Both the position numbers and the translations under genes were made by a program. The notes beneath the pieces are model-generated. The model saw only the letters and a program-made list of their open reading frames with translations. It ran no database searches and was not told the DNA's origin. From Planctomycetaceae bacterium (GTDB lineage: Bacteria > Planctomycetota > Planctomycetia > Planctomycetales > Planctomycetaceae), in assembly GCA_027489895.1 (NCBI GenBank), contig JAIXZD010000457.1, positions 1-34,855 on the forward strand: DNA of 34,855 nucleotides, in the 5' to 3' direction. This document shows positions 27,201-31,969 of the stretch, in pieces; within the stretch, counting starts at the first letter, position 1, and the number at the start of each line of letters is the position of its first letter.

Positions 27201-27685
27201 CCCAACGTCTCGGTGGCTGTTCCCAGCCCCGCCGTCATCCGAATCTCGTACGCGTCGTCCAGCAGCGGCTGCGCGAACCGGATCACCACTTCATTCTGGT
27301 TTGGGAAGTCGTTCCGGCCGATATAGCCGATCTGCACCTGCTGGTCAGTCTGAGTGCCCGTCCCGCCAAACGCATCGTTGAACCCGCCGCTGCGCCACAC
27401 CGAAATGTTCGGTGCAATCGTCCCCGGGCTGACGGTGCTGCCCGGGCTGAACCGCAGCGTGATCTGCTGAGGGTTCTCCGTCAGTACCTCGTCACGACGC
27501 AGGAAGTCGTCCCCCTGCGGGCTCTTGAGCGCCGCCACGAAGTCGAATGCGAGCATCTGTCGCGATTCGAGGCGTTCCACGTCGCCGGGCGACCGGCGGG
27601 ACCGCAAGGCTTTCGCACGTCGCTGCCGCGACATGCTCCGCGTGAACGTGTTCTTAACGGACGCCAGCCAGGAAGTGAGAAGCAT
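15227..27685 (-). CDS. Giant (4152-residue) secreted multidomain protein with M10-like metalloprotease site
   Basis: The ATG at 27685 (MLLTSWLASVKNTF) has AAAGG about 9 nt upstream; an in-frame extension to 27796 is unlikely. Residues 1-46 are basic and end in ERLESRQMLA, the LEPR-like N-terminal motif of planctomycete giant exported proteins. After two Ig-like domains, HEIGHALGLGH (463-473) and a nearby SVMGG Met-turn form a matrixin/serralysin-type zinc site. PPC-like jelly-roll domains follow (DIDLYSF.. near 517, DADIYQV.., DVDWYSF..), with right-handed beta-helix segments (about 760-1290 and 2780-2900), a propeller-like section, a GFYVDDIIIGF jelly-roll near 2440, four cadherin-like/tandem-95 repeats (VNDAP, NDAPIAG; about 3380-3870) and a DUF5648-like unit (YHFFTTN, HYYTTNQAERDYL; about 3870-4030). 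The tail is Ala/Thr/Ser-rich, then acidic, ending PNDLDLFWSS...DVPLTDVD. No RTX nonapeptides, cell-wall anchor or membrane anchor is seen. The likely site is the cell surface or outside; adhesion or matrix processing is inference. Confidence 0.93.
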   Translation of the reverse strand: MLLTSWLASVKNTFTRSMSRQRRAKALRSRRSPGDVERLESRQMLAFDFVAALKSPQGDDFLRRDEVLTENPQQITLRFSPGSTVSPGTIAPNISVWRSGGFNDAFGGTGTQTDQQVQIGYIGRNDFPNQNEVVIRFAQPLLDDAYEIRMTAGLGTATETLGTPETFRFKMNLGAQIVSVVPQPITRDPGTGVLSQARDVVHVYFNQNDPLNAASAQTPGFYSLINTATGTRTAATGVVYTPATGLAVVTFGAGAIQDNQTYRLQVGTYTAPLANPPLVEAETATINSNPNSIFTGAQPLGTLGVATQVVTGAISPKNPTGTLLVPGQPGGQDEPGHRDVPVESHGIGSSAPANANTLAVRQYYFPVQYGTDPTSGQPLNNAITPEQRQMARMIFEIFGKAHGLRFVETAGSGLGVVTGDIRAVNPNYPQVGGIAGGGLVVMNSGAFGSSNNVGGGWWGVALHEIGHALGLGHAYDLPSVMGGSGLNGSAVDGEVYPFPYDDVHLEAIYAKTGADIDLYSFQVTEPGKVKINAVAALQAAGATGLDTLLTVYRQSPDGSTRTLVARNDDFNNTDSQIELELSDITGPTTFFVAVTSQGNDKFNPEVINSGSGGRTDGAYQLQVNFTSTASQGGITDLQGSAVDGDADGKAGGLYNFWFQTAAASVSSGTSRTYFVDKMATGGGDGSLAMPFNTISAALAAAAANRTATDPVTGNVLVRLLGNGTSPATARPYLVGTDLDGNPLQDGEFFAIPQRTTVMIDEGAVLKFRAANVEVGSSSGLVNRSGAALQVLGTPGRNVQLTSFHNDSVGGNSDDTGPNLQGGQWGGLVFRGDSDSTVVEAATTKKAFLNSVNGATLTYGGGEVRVNAQLQTFAPVHIDSRRFDGSAPAGTRPAVTNNTIQFSAGAAISADPNAFDDRLGRSGPDVHGNTLQNNTTNGLFVRIGTELGSSPNQLDVPARFASTDIAYVIAENLVLTGGAGGLDATSGTARARNVGRLKVDPGVVVKLSSARIEMDRGPSQLIAEGTATRPIVFTSLADPRFGAGGTFDTNGNLPDIDPTNSTSLASAAGDWSGLVFMQASSGSIDNAYIAFGGGSSAIEGDTRNFNTVEIRQANVRIANTRFDLNDTGSAGGNNRNSRGTNDSSTIYVSGAQPILVGNDFLNNMGAAISINANSMMYTPRPDVGRQTGLIARRLEYDNNFGPLLRANRFSVDPSIINAGNTQSGVRVRAEEISVESVWDDTDIVHLVSGVIFVGNLHTKTGLRLQSNPTESLVVKFTTGTAAIIATGTPADIDDRIGGTVQVVGQPGYPVVLTALADDSVGASFNLRGLPTKDTNEDGSASSAVPGSWRGLVFERFSNDRNVAVYNEREAGLTGGDKNGTTAKAENLGTLAPNVVTASGITSTDLQEAIREKGGDDNRRLGFEVHGYISENRPTDADIYQVSAYSGSEVWIDIDNSSSSLDTFVELLDAAGNVLATSDSSQLPNTNTGSVLAASKDTVLLAGANGDLQKDTYRGGDYYSTNAYDAGMRVILPGTAGTLDTFFIRVTSVQGKTGGHYELRVRVNQRDDKPGSTVQFADVRYAVNGIQVIGLPRNSPLVSEAAEADDTANNGIGGAQDLGNLLQTDRNTVTVSGQLSSVTDVDWYSFVLNYDLIQEIGGVNGGGKTFATVFDIDYADGYARPDTTLSVFDTAGRLILVARDGQILDDQSAAGQGADFDDMRRGSNGALDPFIGPAQLPAGVPSQVGSTAGYTSGTVTNPGGVNHPFRYFVAVSSNRRLPNAMNATFNSTATNSLTRLEPVSSIRRIVEDHIGHSGYTSGGQVTPVVPQLIDISTEQALSTHATTFGLEDVTLYVSTSSGLLTYDAFRGTFETSFNRNYNGNGLVVGDIDMRPDGRLYAYSGTTGNNTGTAGVLSELSTGTGEIISSSNDGIADRAATNPTNNQTTTNSVSALAFRRSNVGDYDDLWYIVNDGGQSKLYRAADGGTAAGAANGAASQAHTDTNFGYFGRVTVPTGTVNPLVTGLQFQQDSSGTLFGVTSDGRFIRVSPGGKTQGTGQELIDFNANSTVLADFSATVGGFQGLTAAPQNLENSRFRGMFFAITTAGRLVVINPTTNTLVTNVFDTNADGVGDSNISNVLTAGATGLAFSPLDVNLWHPTLNRRAEAGHGVNPTFDNTRSTTVDDLVIPYGDGSLEDSNERQGGASMWFGLQEWNDNPVNNNRYLPYDSGTEQFGVQSGGNYRWQEELTANPNIGATGSRNGNYNLPGGAFGSLRTGQFSLAGYSATAKPTLYFNYVLETESTDIKDSTMRDAARVLISSDNGLTWRLLATNNSAASAADSADGELPAFQSVSRNLSTNENQRVQELFDEAGGTSNGWRQARVDLSDFVGQGNLQLRFDFSTAGRLSTQSLRDVDGDGDLDPLNNISGAIFGNFNDERRAQNNDFEGFYVDDIIIGFAERGEMVTGGLAGQSDVTFNTALPTSDSVPMKVETGPYTLTIRRGTEYAAPLDPASSDLGIGRLFDTDDRFVQFPATVPNNNSYSEFFDGTTSVGTGGGNDVNTTAPVIVSTNGRVQVLTEVTTPAYVPPGSSVGDDVHEETHIHPFEGSHALFMDAANPNTPLLGSVVGISYATFNLGSIVGLPTAFLNFAYNNLRTPVVSLPTNFTDPNLGLGQPAFGTGVSISENGTDWYTIFTPEITLGAWRTVAIDLVAAATNAGFTNLANLQMRLQVGLVQVPPVVNQPAQDGTFATGSGIAWDAVRVSVTPAIGSTGSIGDQNPIRDQGQFIIANNIIRNSQTTGIDIVAASRDNQTNIARPGSAIGLPTLNSSRLATGVVVANNLITEGVTGINFAGDAGGANLPAAVVPYGRIVNNTIVSATTGINVGANAAPTLLNNLLSGAPTGSATGMTTGIAVAGSSFANTVIETTAFHGVGAAGNTGTDSIVVAGGSAMFVSSTTRNFYLTTGSSAIDSSKNSISDRPAMTTVLSPLAIPVSPIIAPENDLYGQLRKDDPSQASFPGIGANIVKDRGAIERADFTQPILSFKDLVTTEPDAAFQLRLDQSAGMWSGDPRLDRDSARNSVVIRDRSAADVTTIRLQLADVGVGIDRATVLSSAFALTRTPASGGPAVPLAAGPDYTFIFNENTNEIQFVAASTFRPGTYNVTVTSRQAATNVTGLMTDLANNTLLPNRADGTIQFSVTLLLEDPTLDQPLNGTGGRLTIWEDQGQVGVHQPDTPFGTPVLNDVDPMNPKRLPDGAFPLAALINDTAVLAVPLTGITAGGRNLNNPPAPNFNYDNTETQALRVTAVSDNPTVLTIVNPVTYVSPNSTGTLQLVTLPNQPIAVETVVTIAITVTDAGFNGVFNDDQNSDEPDDQSVTRYIRVRILPRNDVPVMTQPTDVNYTGIIPSGQVIPLAGIAAGGSEIQQPLRVTAAVTGGTAGVVASPISVSYAGGSTGSLSLLPFNGGQAFGVAGTVQVTVTVEDGGLDNNLATAADNGTTTRTFNVTFAPSNVNPNLDPIGDVNHLGWVGPQTITLTGIGDSNPAHANGLRAQLLFNDTPGMFVTGQQPVLTFNAATRTASIAYQTRGDISGTAVVTVRVFDSGVDLIANTQDDGVVERTFSIVTLAYNDAPIAGADAFPISPNLLLEDNTISIAISQLLGNDAVATNSPYSMTEPLIPPAQTLTLVSVGDPVGGSVAIVGSNVVFTPAADFNGVATFMYVVRDNGRSNGVDDFKSATGTVTLTYTPVNDAPRRVTGPATNTVNLRQDQAQVSMGLGNLSYVPGPTADENPQTLVYTVSALPNPALGVMTQADGRTQLFVGLQLTLAELQGLQFRPVGLTTGTTSFSFTVRDSGGTDNGGSNTLTETFTINVNALDPTQIQKVRFLRAYNPSADYHFFTTNALEFNAALNGGYQNEAVNQTGFALGFNPLPGALPIFRLYNLETGRHYYTTNQAERDYLVGLVPVTDPNYNRIGWRYELNEPFVYPVQVSGTIEIFRLYNKNSGVHLYVESPAIRDAVLATPGGIWEQHNSLGFAFFDPARSFVPQGPFFATAAASSASATPTTASAVVATASVVSPTVTATLTTNDSVESSAVDRLIGTAVAVPVAKPATAGGATDDDDETVGEIGTAADESAEPNDLDLFWSSIGSTLSSGLDVPLTDVD

Positions 27686-28070
27686 GGGAACCGACCTTTG
27701 AAAACGGCGAGCAACTCTGTGTGGGAAGACCGAAGCGGCAGGGACTTGGTTCAGCGACGGCAACGTGCTTGGGCTCTGAACGGGGCGACTGATCAATCGG
27801 GTTTGGTTTCACATCCGGTGGTGTCCGACTCCAGTGGTTGGAAACAGCCAACGCACCGGGACAGACTCTGCCGGGAAGAGCACCGTGGCGCACCGGCTGT
27901 GTCTCGGCCCTCCCGGGAGACAACAGTGGTGGCTGAACGATGCATCGCCCGCCTGGGGAGAAAGGCGGGCTATCGAGGGGGTAGTTCCACTACACCGCCC
28001 GCGTGAACCCTTTGCAAGACAAATTGACGGCTTCAAGACAACCTCGCGAATGCAGGCTAAGTCATTATGA
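27686..28070 (-). promoter_or_regulatory. Long structured 5' leader of the giant gene (candidate cis-regulatory RNA)
   Basis: No gene is seen between the candidate promoter and the giant start, about 385 nt. In RNA sense GCGGGC (28002-27997), GCCCGCC (27970-27964) and GGCGGGC (27953-27947) are three segments of which the middle one can pair with either neighbour, a switch-like arrangement. Other hairpins are GTAGT-GGA-ACTAC (27993-27981), the palindrome CGATGCATCG (27946-27937), CTCCCGGGAG, and GTTGG-CTGTTT-CCAAC near 27840-27855. CGCACCGG is repeated (27852-27859 and 27889-27896). I could not match it to a known riboswitch class. Confidence 0.4.
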
Positions 28071-28078
28071 GAAAAGCG

Positions 28079-28109
28079 GTTATAAAAATCCACGGCAACC
28101 ACTTGTCAA
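28079..28109 (-). promoter_or_regulatory. Candidate sigma-70-type promoter of the giant gene
   Basis: On the minus strand TTGACA (28109-28104) is a perfect -35 hexamer, followed after 19 nt by TATAAC (28084-28079), or TTATAA after 18 nt. The stretch is distinctly AT-rich in a GC-rich genome. It would start transcription near 28070 and give a leader of about 385 nt. The spacing is slightly long. Confidence 0.5.
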
Positions 28110-28549
28110 AAAAATGAAGCACGTTGACGTTCCATTTGGAAGCGCTCCCGAGACACGGAACTTCTTCCGCGCCGCAAGCCGCCCCGATACCGACGACTTG
28201 AATCGCCGCAAAGTTCCCGCGCGATGGGTTTCGGGCTCAAGTTTGGGCAAAACTCATCCCTCGGTTGCCCAACCTCGTCACTCTAGCCGGCCTCGCCAGT
28301 CGTAGGGCATTCCCCAGTCAACCAGGCGCAGCGATCGCCTCGTCCACCTTTGCCAAGGGGAACCGGACGCGCTAGCGCTGAGACGAGCGACCGCTGGGGC
28401 CGCAACGTCCCGCTGCGCCGAAACCTCGCGACTCCCAAGCCGATCGATCAGTAGGCGACTTGCCGATCAAGAGAGAAGATCGCGACCTGGCGAGCCACCT
28501 TGGACCGCGGGGGAGACTCAGCACCCTGCCGATGCGCAACGAACCGCGC
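28110..28549. other. Gene-free stretch upstream of the giant-gene promoter
   Basis: I see no credible coding frame on either strand and no terminator behind the lipoprotein gene. A perfect palindrome GCGCTAGCGC lies at 28369-28378. The stretch may hold regulatory sites for the giant gene. Confidence 0.4.
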
Positions 28550-29227
28550 TTACTGCTTCAGCTTCATTGAGCTGACAAACGCATCGAACTTCTCGGCGTT
28601 CGCGGCCATGGTCGCCTTCGGGCCCACCAGCTTCACGTAGTACGCGGCCGTCTGTCCCGTCGGCACGATGACGGCGAGCATCCGGTAGTTTTCGCGGGGG
28701 GGGACCGGCTTGAAGGAGGGCCCCTTCCATGTCCCGCGAATGTCGACCTTGGTCGACTCGACACCGCTTACGGTGAGTGCTTCTGTCTTCGCATCGTCCT
28801 GGCTTTCCACCACAAACTCGCCCCGCCAGCGGCCGATGTTGTCATCCCGCCCGCCCCCCGCCGCCATAATCGTCAGCCGACCATCGAACTCGTCGCCCTC
28901 GGCCTTGGGAATCGCAAACTCCGCTTCGACAATTCGCGAGGTCGGCGGATCGACCCGCTGCCAGCCTTCAGGAACAATCAACGACACGCCATCGAGATCC
29001 AACGGCCCCGTCGAAATCGGCTTCGCCTCATTCGCTGCTGCTGCAGGATCAGACGCTGGAGTGGAACCATTCGCCGCGGCCAGGTCGATCTTCGGCGTTT
29101 CGGGCTTCGCGGTTTCGGGTTTGTTAGTGGCCTCGGCCGTGGGGATCGGTGCTTCGGGCGGTTTCGCCGCCTCGCAGCCCGCCAGCAAAACCACCACCAT
29201 GCAGAAATGACGAGCGCACAACACCAT
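28550..29227 (-). CDS. Lipoprotein of unknown function
   Basis: The 225-residue product starts at MVLCARHFCMVVVLLAGC (29227), giving a short hydrophobic signal ending in the lipobox LAGC with Cys18 as the lipidation site. The longer upstream frame is Arg-rich and crosses a repeat, so it is rejected; the ribosome site is weak (GAAAG). A Pro/Thr/Ala/Glu-rich linker (about residues 20-75) precedes a globular domain from GVSLIVPEGWQRV to the end. That domain contains EFAIPKAEGDEFDGRLTIM, GRWRGEFV and YYVKLVGPK and ends SSMKLKQ. The pattern 'VPxGW.R..P.S.....F.LP...GD...A.L' is common in exported planctomycete proteins of unknown role, which is all I can say on function. It is not in an obvious operon with the giant gene (864 bp away, same strand). 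Confidence 0.75.
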   Translation of the reverse strand: MVLCARHFCMVVVLLAGCEAAKPPEAPIPTAEATNKPETAKPETPKIDLAAANGSTPASDPAAAANEAKPISTGPLDLDGVSLIVPEGWQRVDPPTSRIVEAEFAIPKAEGDEFDGRLTIMAAGGGRDDNIGRWRGEFVVESQDDAKTEALTVSGVESTKVDIRGTWKGPSFKPVPPRENYRMLAVIVPTGQTAAYYVKLVGPKATMAANAEKFDAFVSSMKLKQ

Positions 29228-29699
29228 CGGTCGAACTTTCAGAACAGGTCCACGCACGGCCAGGACAGTATCTCCACCGGCAATCTCCCCCAGATTAGAC
29301 CGGCGCCAACGCACCCCGTCGAGTCGCCAGCCTGCACTTGCGACCCCGTTTCCTCGTGGAATGTTTGATCTGGCGAATCGCAAATCACGTTCGTTACCGT
29401 GATAAACCAAGTGATGGATCGATCGCTGGGTGGACACAGCCCCTCGCGGCGCACCAACACAGCCCAAGAAAGATTTTTCGGATCGCCAACGAACCCGGTC
29501 AATTTGACGTTCAAGAAGCCGTGAGCAGTGGCGAAATCCAAGGCAGAATGCATTCCAGCCCTGTTGAAGCCGTGGGCATGTGGTTCGGTATTTGTGGACG
29601 GGTGAGCCATGGTGGGCAGTGCCCACTTTACGCCGCACCCAGGCAGAAATCACTTAGGAACGGACGAAGTCGGGGCACAGACTTCCGGAGGAGGGAACG
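29228..29699. other. 472-bp divergent intergenic region
   Basis: No credible gene lies here. It separates the minus-strand lipoprotein from the plus-strand YiiX-like gene and contains one inverted copy of the GGTGGGCA palindrome repeat at 29601-29629. Promoters for both genes should be here, but no clear box pair stands out. Confidence 0.4.
29601..29629 (-). repeat. GGTGGGCA-N-TGCCCACC palindromic repeat (copy 1, reverse orientation)
   Basis: GGTGAGCCAT is followed by GGTGGGCA (29611-29618), a centre base and TGCCCAC (29620-29626). The same unit with a flanking GGTGAGC tail recurs in the doublet at 31643-31803 and at 34821-34850, fixing orientation. This copy is reversed and has lost the GTAGGG end. 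Confidence 0.75.
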
Positions 29700-30383
29700 A
29701 TGACCGGGTGGTTCTTGGCGATTCTTCTGGCGGGCTCTCCCACGCCCGACGTTCAGTCGATTCCCGCAGCGGAGTTTGTGTCCAAAGTCGAGTCGCAGGT
29801 GCAGGCCGGGTCGCTGCTCGTGAGCGCTGGCGACTGCCTCGCCGTGAAGACCTTCACGGGCAGCCCCTACACGCATGTCGCGATCGTCGTTCCCCGTGAG
29901 GGGCGGCTGTTTGTCTACGACAGCACGTCCGGCCGAGGTGTCCGCTGTCAGACGCTGGCCAACTACCTGGGCTGGCTGGGCACTCACGATATGCTGATTC
30001 TCAATCCCCAGACTCCGCTTTCGGAAGCGCGGGTCGCCGCCCTGACGCGGCATCTCGATGGCGAACTGGGCCGCCCGTATGCGGTGCTTCATCACCTGAC
30101 CGGAGAGCGGTGCGAGGGCGTTCACTGTGCCGAGTATCTGACGGATGCATTCGTCGCCGCGGAACTGCTCAAGGTGCGCTCCGCTCCGAAAGTCTCGCCC
30201 GCCAGTCTCGTCGAAGGGTTGACCCGCGGCAGCCTGTATGCTGAGGCCGGTCGCTTTCAGAAGATCGAGCCAGTGGTCGCACCGGCCAATACCGGCTCCT
30301 GGTGCGGGGACTGCTGGGCCGAAACGAAATCCTGTAGCGCGTGGTGCTGGACCAAGGTCAAAGGGCTGGTGCTGTGCCAGTAA
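29700..30383 (+). CDS. YiiX-like permuted NlpC/P60 (papain-fold) protein with Cys-rich tail
   Basis: The 227-residue protein starts at an ATG at 29700 behind a strong GGAGGAGGG ribosome site. A short hydrophobic N-terminus (MTGWFLAILLAGS) suggests export. The circularly permuted NlpC/P60 layout is visible: GDCLAVKTFTGSPYTHVAIVV carries the putative catalytic His59, and VHCAEYLTDAF carries the putative nucleophile Cys143, in the His-before-Cys order of YiiX/YaeF-type (C92) amidases or acyl hydrolases. The substrate is unknown; family members act on amide or ester bonds in peptides or lipids. The C-terminal ~30 residues hold five cysteines (WCGDCW, SCSAWCW, final LCQ), which is not part of the usual domain. 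The next clear gene on the same strand is tilS, about 270 bp on. Confidence 0.75.
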   Translation: MTGWFLAILLAGSPTPDVQSIPAAEFVSKVESQVQAGSLLVSAGDCLAVKTFTGSPYTHVAIVVPREGRLFVYDSTSGRGVRCQTLANYLGWLGTHDMLILNPQTPLSEARVAALTRHLDGELGRPYAVLHHLTGERCEGVHCAEYLTDAFVAAELLKVRSAPKVSPASLVEGLTRGSLYAEAGRFQKIEPVVAPANTGSWCGDCWAETKSCSAWCWTKVKGLVLCQ

Positions 30384-30397
30384 ACTTGTCTGTTGCC

Positions 30398-30416
30398 CAG
30401 CCTGTTGGGCAGGCTG
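30398..30416 (+). repeat. Hairpin repeat after the YiiX-like gene
   Basis: CAGCCTG (30398-30404), loop TTGGG and CAGGCTG (30410-30416) form a perfect 7-bp stem followed by GCTTCCAAG. The AGGCTGGCTTCC part resembles the GGCTTCC-GCCTGTC repeat arms at 32999 and 33211. There is no T-tract, so a terminator role is unsure. Confidence 0.5.
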
Positions 30417-30434
30417 GCTTCCAAGTCAGGCGCC

Positions 30435-30656
30435 ATGATGCTGTCTGAACTCTTCAAGGTGATATTCACCGAGCTGATCGAAGAGGGAGTCCGATACGCC
30501 TTCAGGCGGTGTCTGGGGCTCAGCGGGGAAGTCCACCAGCACAGGGCATCGCGCTGGAGTCGTTCGCGTTTACTGAGGCAACAACAAGCTCCCGTGGCAT
30601 ATGAAATCGCTGGGCACAGGTGCGATGGGGCTGCTAACTTGAAGACGCAATCGTGA
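30435..30656 (+). CDS. Possible small protein overlapping the tilS start
   Basis: The 73-residue frame starts MMLSELFKVIFTELIEEGVRYAFRR and stops with a TGA that overlaps the GTG start of tilS (GTGA), the arrangement of translational coupling. The first 30 residues look like an amphipathic helix and are protein-like; the rest is Arg/His/Gln-rich and is not. No good ribosome site precedes it. It may be a remnant, a leader peptide for tilS or chance. I do not recognise it. Confidence 0.25.
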   Translation: MMLSELFKVIFTELIEEGVRYAFRRCLGLSGEVHQHRASRWSRSRLLRQQQAPVAYEIAGHRCDGAANLKTQS

Positions 30657-31648
30657 CGCCTGAACATGCCGTCGACGAGGCCATTCGCCGACACAGGCTG
30701 GCCGGCTCGCGGCTGCTGGTGGCCGTCTCGGGGGGGGCCGACAGCGTCGCGCTGCTGCGGGCGGTGGTGGCGCTTGCCCGGCGGTACCAGGTCGAGCCAG
30801 AGGTCGCGCACTTCAATCATCGCTGGCGAGGTGCCGATTCCGATGCCGACGAGCGGTTCGTTGTGAAACTGGGGGAGGGCTTGGGCCTGCCGGTGCATGT
30901 GCGGCGGGCCGAATCGCCACCGCTCTCCGAAGGCTGCTCTGAAGAGGCTGCTCGCGATTTGCGGTATGCGTTTCTGGAACAGGTTGCGAGCGACCGTTCT
31001 CTTCCGACGATTCTCGTGGGGCATCAGCAGCGGGATCTTGTCGAAACGGTTCTGTTTCAACTGATCCGCGGGTCCGGCCTAAGGGGGCTGACTGGCATGC
31101 GGGCCGAGCGGACGCTGTCCAGCGGAAAACGCCTGATCCGACCGCTCCTGGCCGTGACGCGGGAGTCGATCGAAACGTACCTTCGCGAACTGGGGCAGGA
31201 GTATCGAACCGATGTGACGAACCTCGACCCGCGGTTTGCCCGGGGACGATTGCGAACGCGGATCCTGCCCGAGTGCGAAGCGCTCAACCCGCGAGTTGAC
31301 GCGGCGATTGCCCGTCTCGCCGAGCAGGCGGCCGAATGGCGCGACGAGACCGAGGCGAACGCCGCCCGTCTGTTGGCCCGGTCGCTCATGCCGACAGAGG
31401 ACGGTACCATTCGACTCGACCGCACTGTCTTGAACGATGCGACCGATGGTTCGCGGAGAGAACTGTTCCTCGCCCTCTGGCGCAGCCAAGGTTGGAGCGA
31501 GCAGTCGATGTCGGCCGAACACTGGAAGCGGCTCTCGGAACTGGCCGAAATCGACGGCGCGGTCTCCCTGCCCGGCCACCTGCAAGCTTGCTCCCACTCC
31601 CAATGGCTGACGATCGTGCCCGGTCCTGAGCACCGCTGCCGTGGGTAG
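30653..31648 (+). CDS. tilS: tRNA(Ile)-lysidine synthetase
   Basis: The enzyme attaches lysine to the wobble C34 of tRNA-Ile(CAU) using ATP, changing both codon reading and charging. The product is 331 residues from a GTG at 30653; no in-frame ATG lies upstream, and the start puts the P-loop at the expected place. The PP-loop is LLVAVSGGADS (SGGADS at 26-31). AHFNHRWRGADSDADE and GHQQRDLVETVLFQLIRGSGLRGLTGM follow the N-type ATP pyrophosphatase pattern, then RPLL..TRESIETYLRELG and NLDPRFARGRLRTRILP. The C-terminal part keeps the helical substrate-binding region, but the protein is about 100 residues shorter than E. coli TilS and probably lacks the last domain. The last codon and TAG stop fall inside the left arm of a repeat doublet. 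Confidence 0.95.
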   Translation: MTPEHAVDEAIRRHRLAGSRLLVAVSGGADSVALLRAVVALARRYQVEPEVAHFNHRWRGADSDADERFVVKLGEGLGLPVHVRRAESPPLSEGCSEEAARDLRYAFLEQVASDRSLPTILVGHQQRDLVETVLFQLIRGSGLRGLTGMRAERTLSSGKRLIRPLLAVTRESIETYLRELGQEYRTDVTNLDPRFARGRLRTRILPECEALNPRVDAAIARLAEQAAEWRDETEANAARLLARSLMPTEDGTIRLDRTVLNDATDGSRRELFLALWRSQGWSEQSMSAEHWKRLSELAEIDGAVSLPGHLQACSHSQWLTIVPGPEHRCRG

Positions 31649-31803
31649 GGTGGGCACTGCCCACCAATGCTCACCAGTCCCCATCTGCCGAACATCGTTT
31701 CTTCCGGCTCCAATCAACCCCCCAGTTCGGGCGGACCAGCAATCCAATAGACTTCTGGTTGTCCGCATTGGTGAGCCTTGGTGGGCAGTGCCCACCCTAC
31801 CCC
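31643..31803. repeat. Inverted doublet of the GGTGGGCA palindromic repeat (REPIN/MITE-like, 161 bp)
   Basis: The left arm (31643-31677) reads GGGTAGGGTGGGCACTGCCC then ACCAATGCTCACC; the right arm (31770-31803) is its reverse complement with one or two changes. The ~35-nt arms are separated by about 90 bp, and each arm is itself a palindrome (8-bp half-sites around one base). This is the architecture of a REP doublet. It occupies the gap between tilS and the DAHP synthase gene (321 bp in all). The rest of that gap holds a small hairpin AACCGG-CTA-CCGGTT at 31881-31895 and no gene. Confidence 0.8.
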
Positions 31804-31969
31804 GCAAACCGTGCCGCAATCCTTGGCGAGTTCCGCTTTGGGCGGGATGGGCGGTAGAATCCATTCAGGCATTCGCGGTGAACCGGCTACCGGTTGCCGT
31901 GTCTGTTCGATCAGGCCAGTCCGCCGGTTTTCCGCCCTTGTTTCTCGAATTGCCCCTCAGGGAGTTGTC

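Noticed and set aside
27847-27960. Cobalamin or cyclic-di-GMP riboswitch in the leader region
   Set aside because: Some short strings look similar, but the conserved core boxes of either class cannot be laid out in order on either strand.
25274-28006. A 910-codon open frame on the plus strand, opposite the 5' part of the giant gene
   Set aside because: Its product is Arg/His/Pro-rich without domains, while the opposite strand has coherent domains throughout. Long antisense frames are expected in GC-rich, codon-biased genes.
28003-28305. A 100-codon plus-strand frame upstream of the giant gene
   Set aside because: No ribosome site, a product of random composition, and it overlaps the promoter and hairpin leader.
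29228-29653. N-terminal extension of the lipoprotein frame
   Set aside because: Arg/Gly-rich, crosses a palindromic repeat, and would bury the lipobox signal peptide inside the protein.
31643-31803. CRISPR array
   Set aside because: Only two arms in inverted, not direct, orientation and no spacer series.
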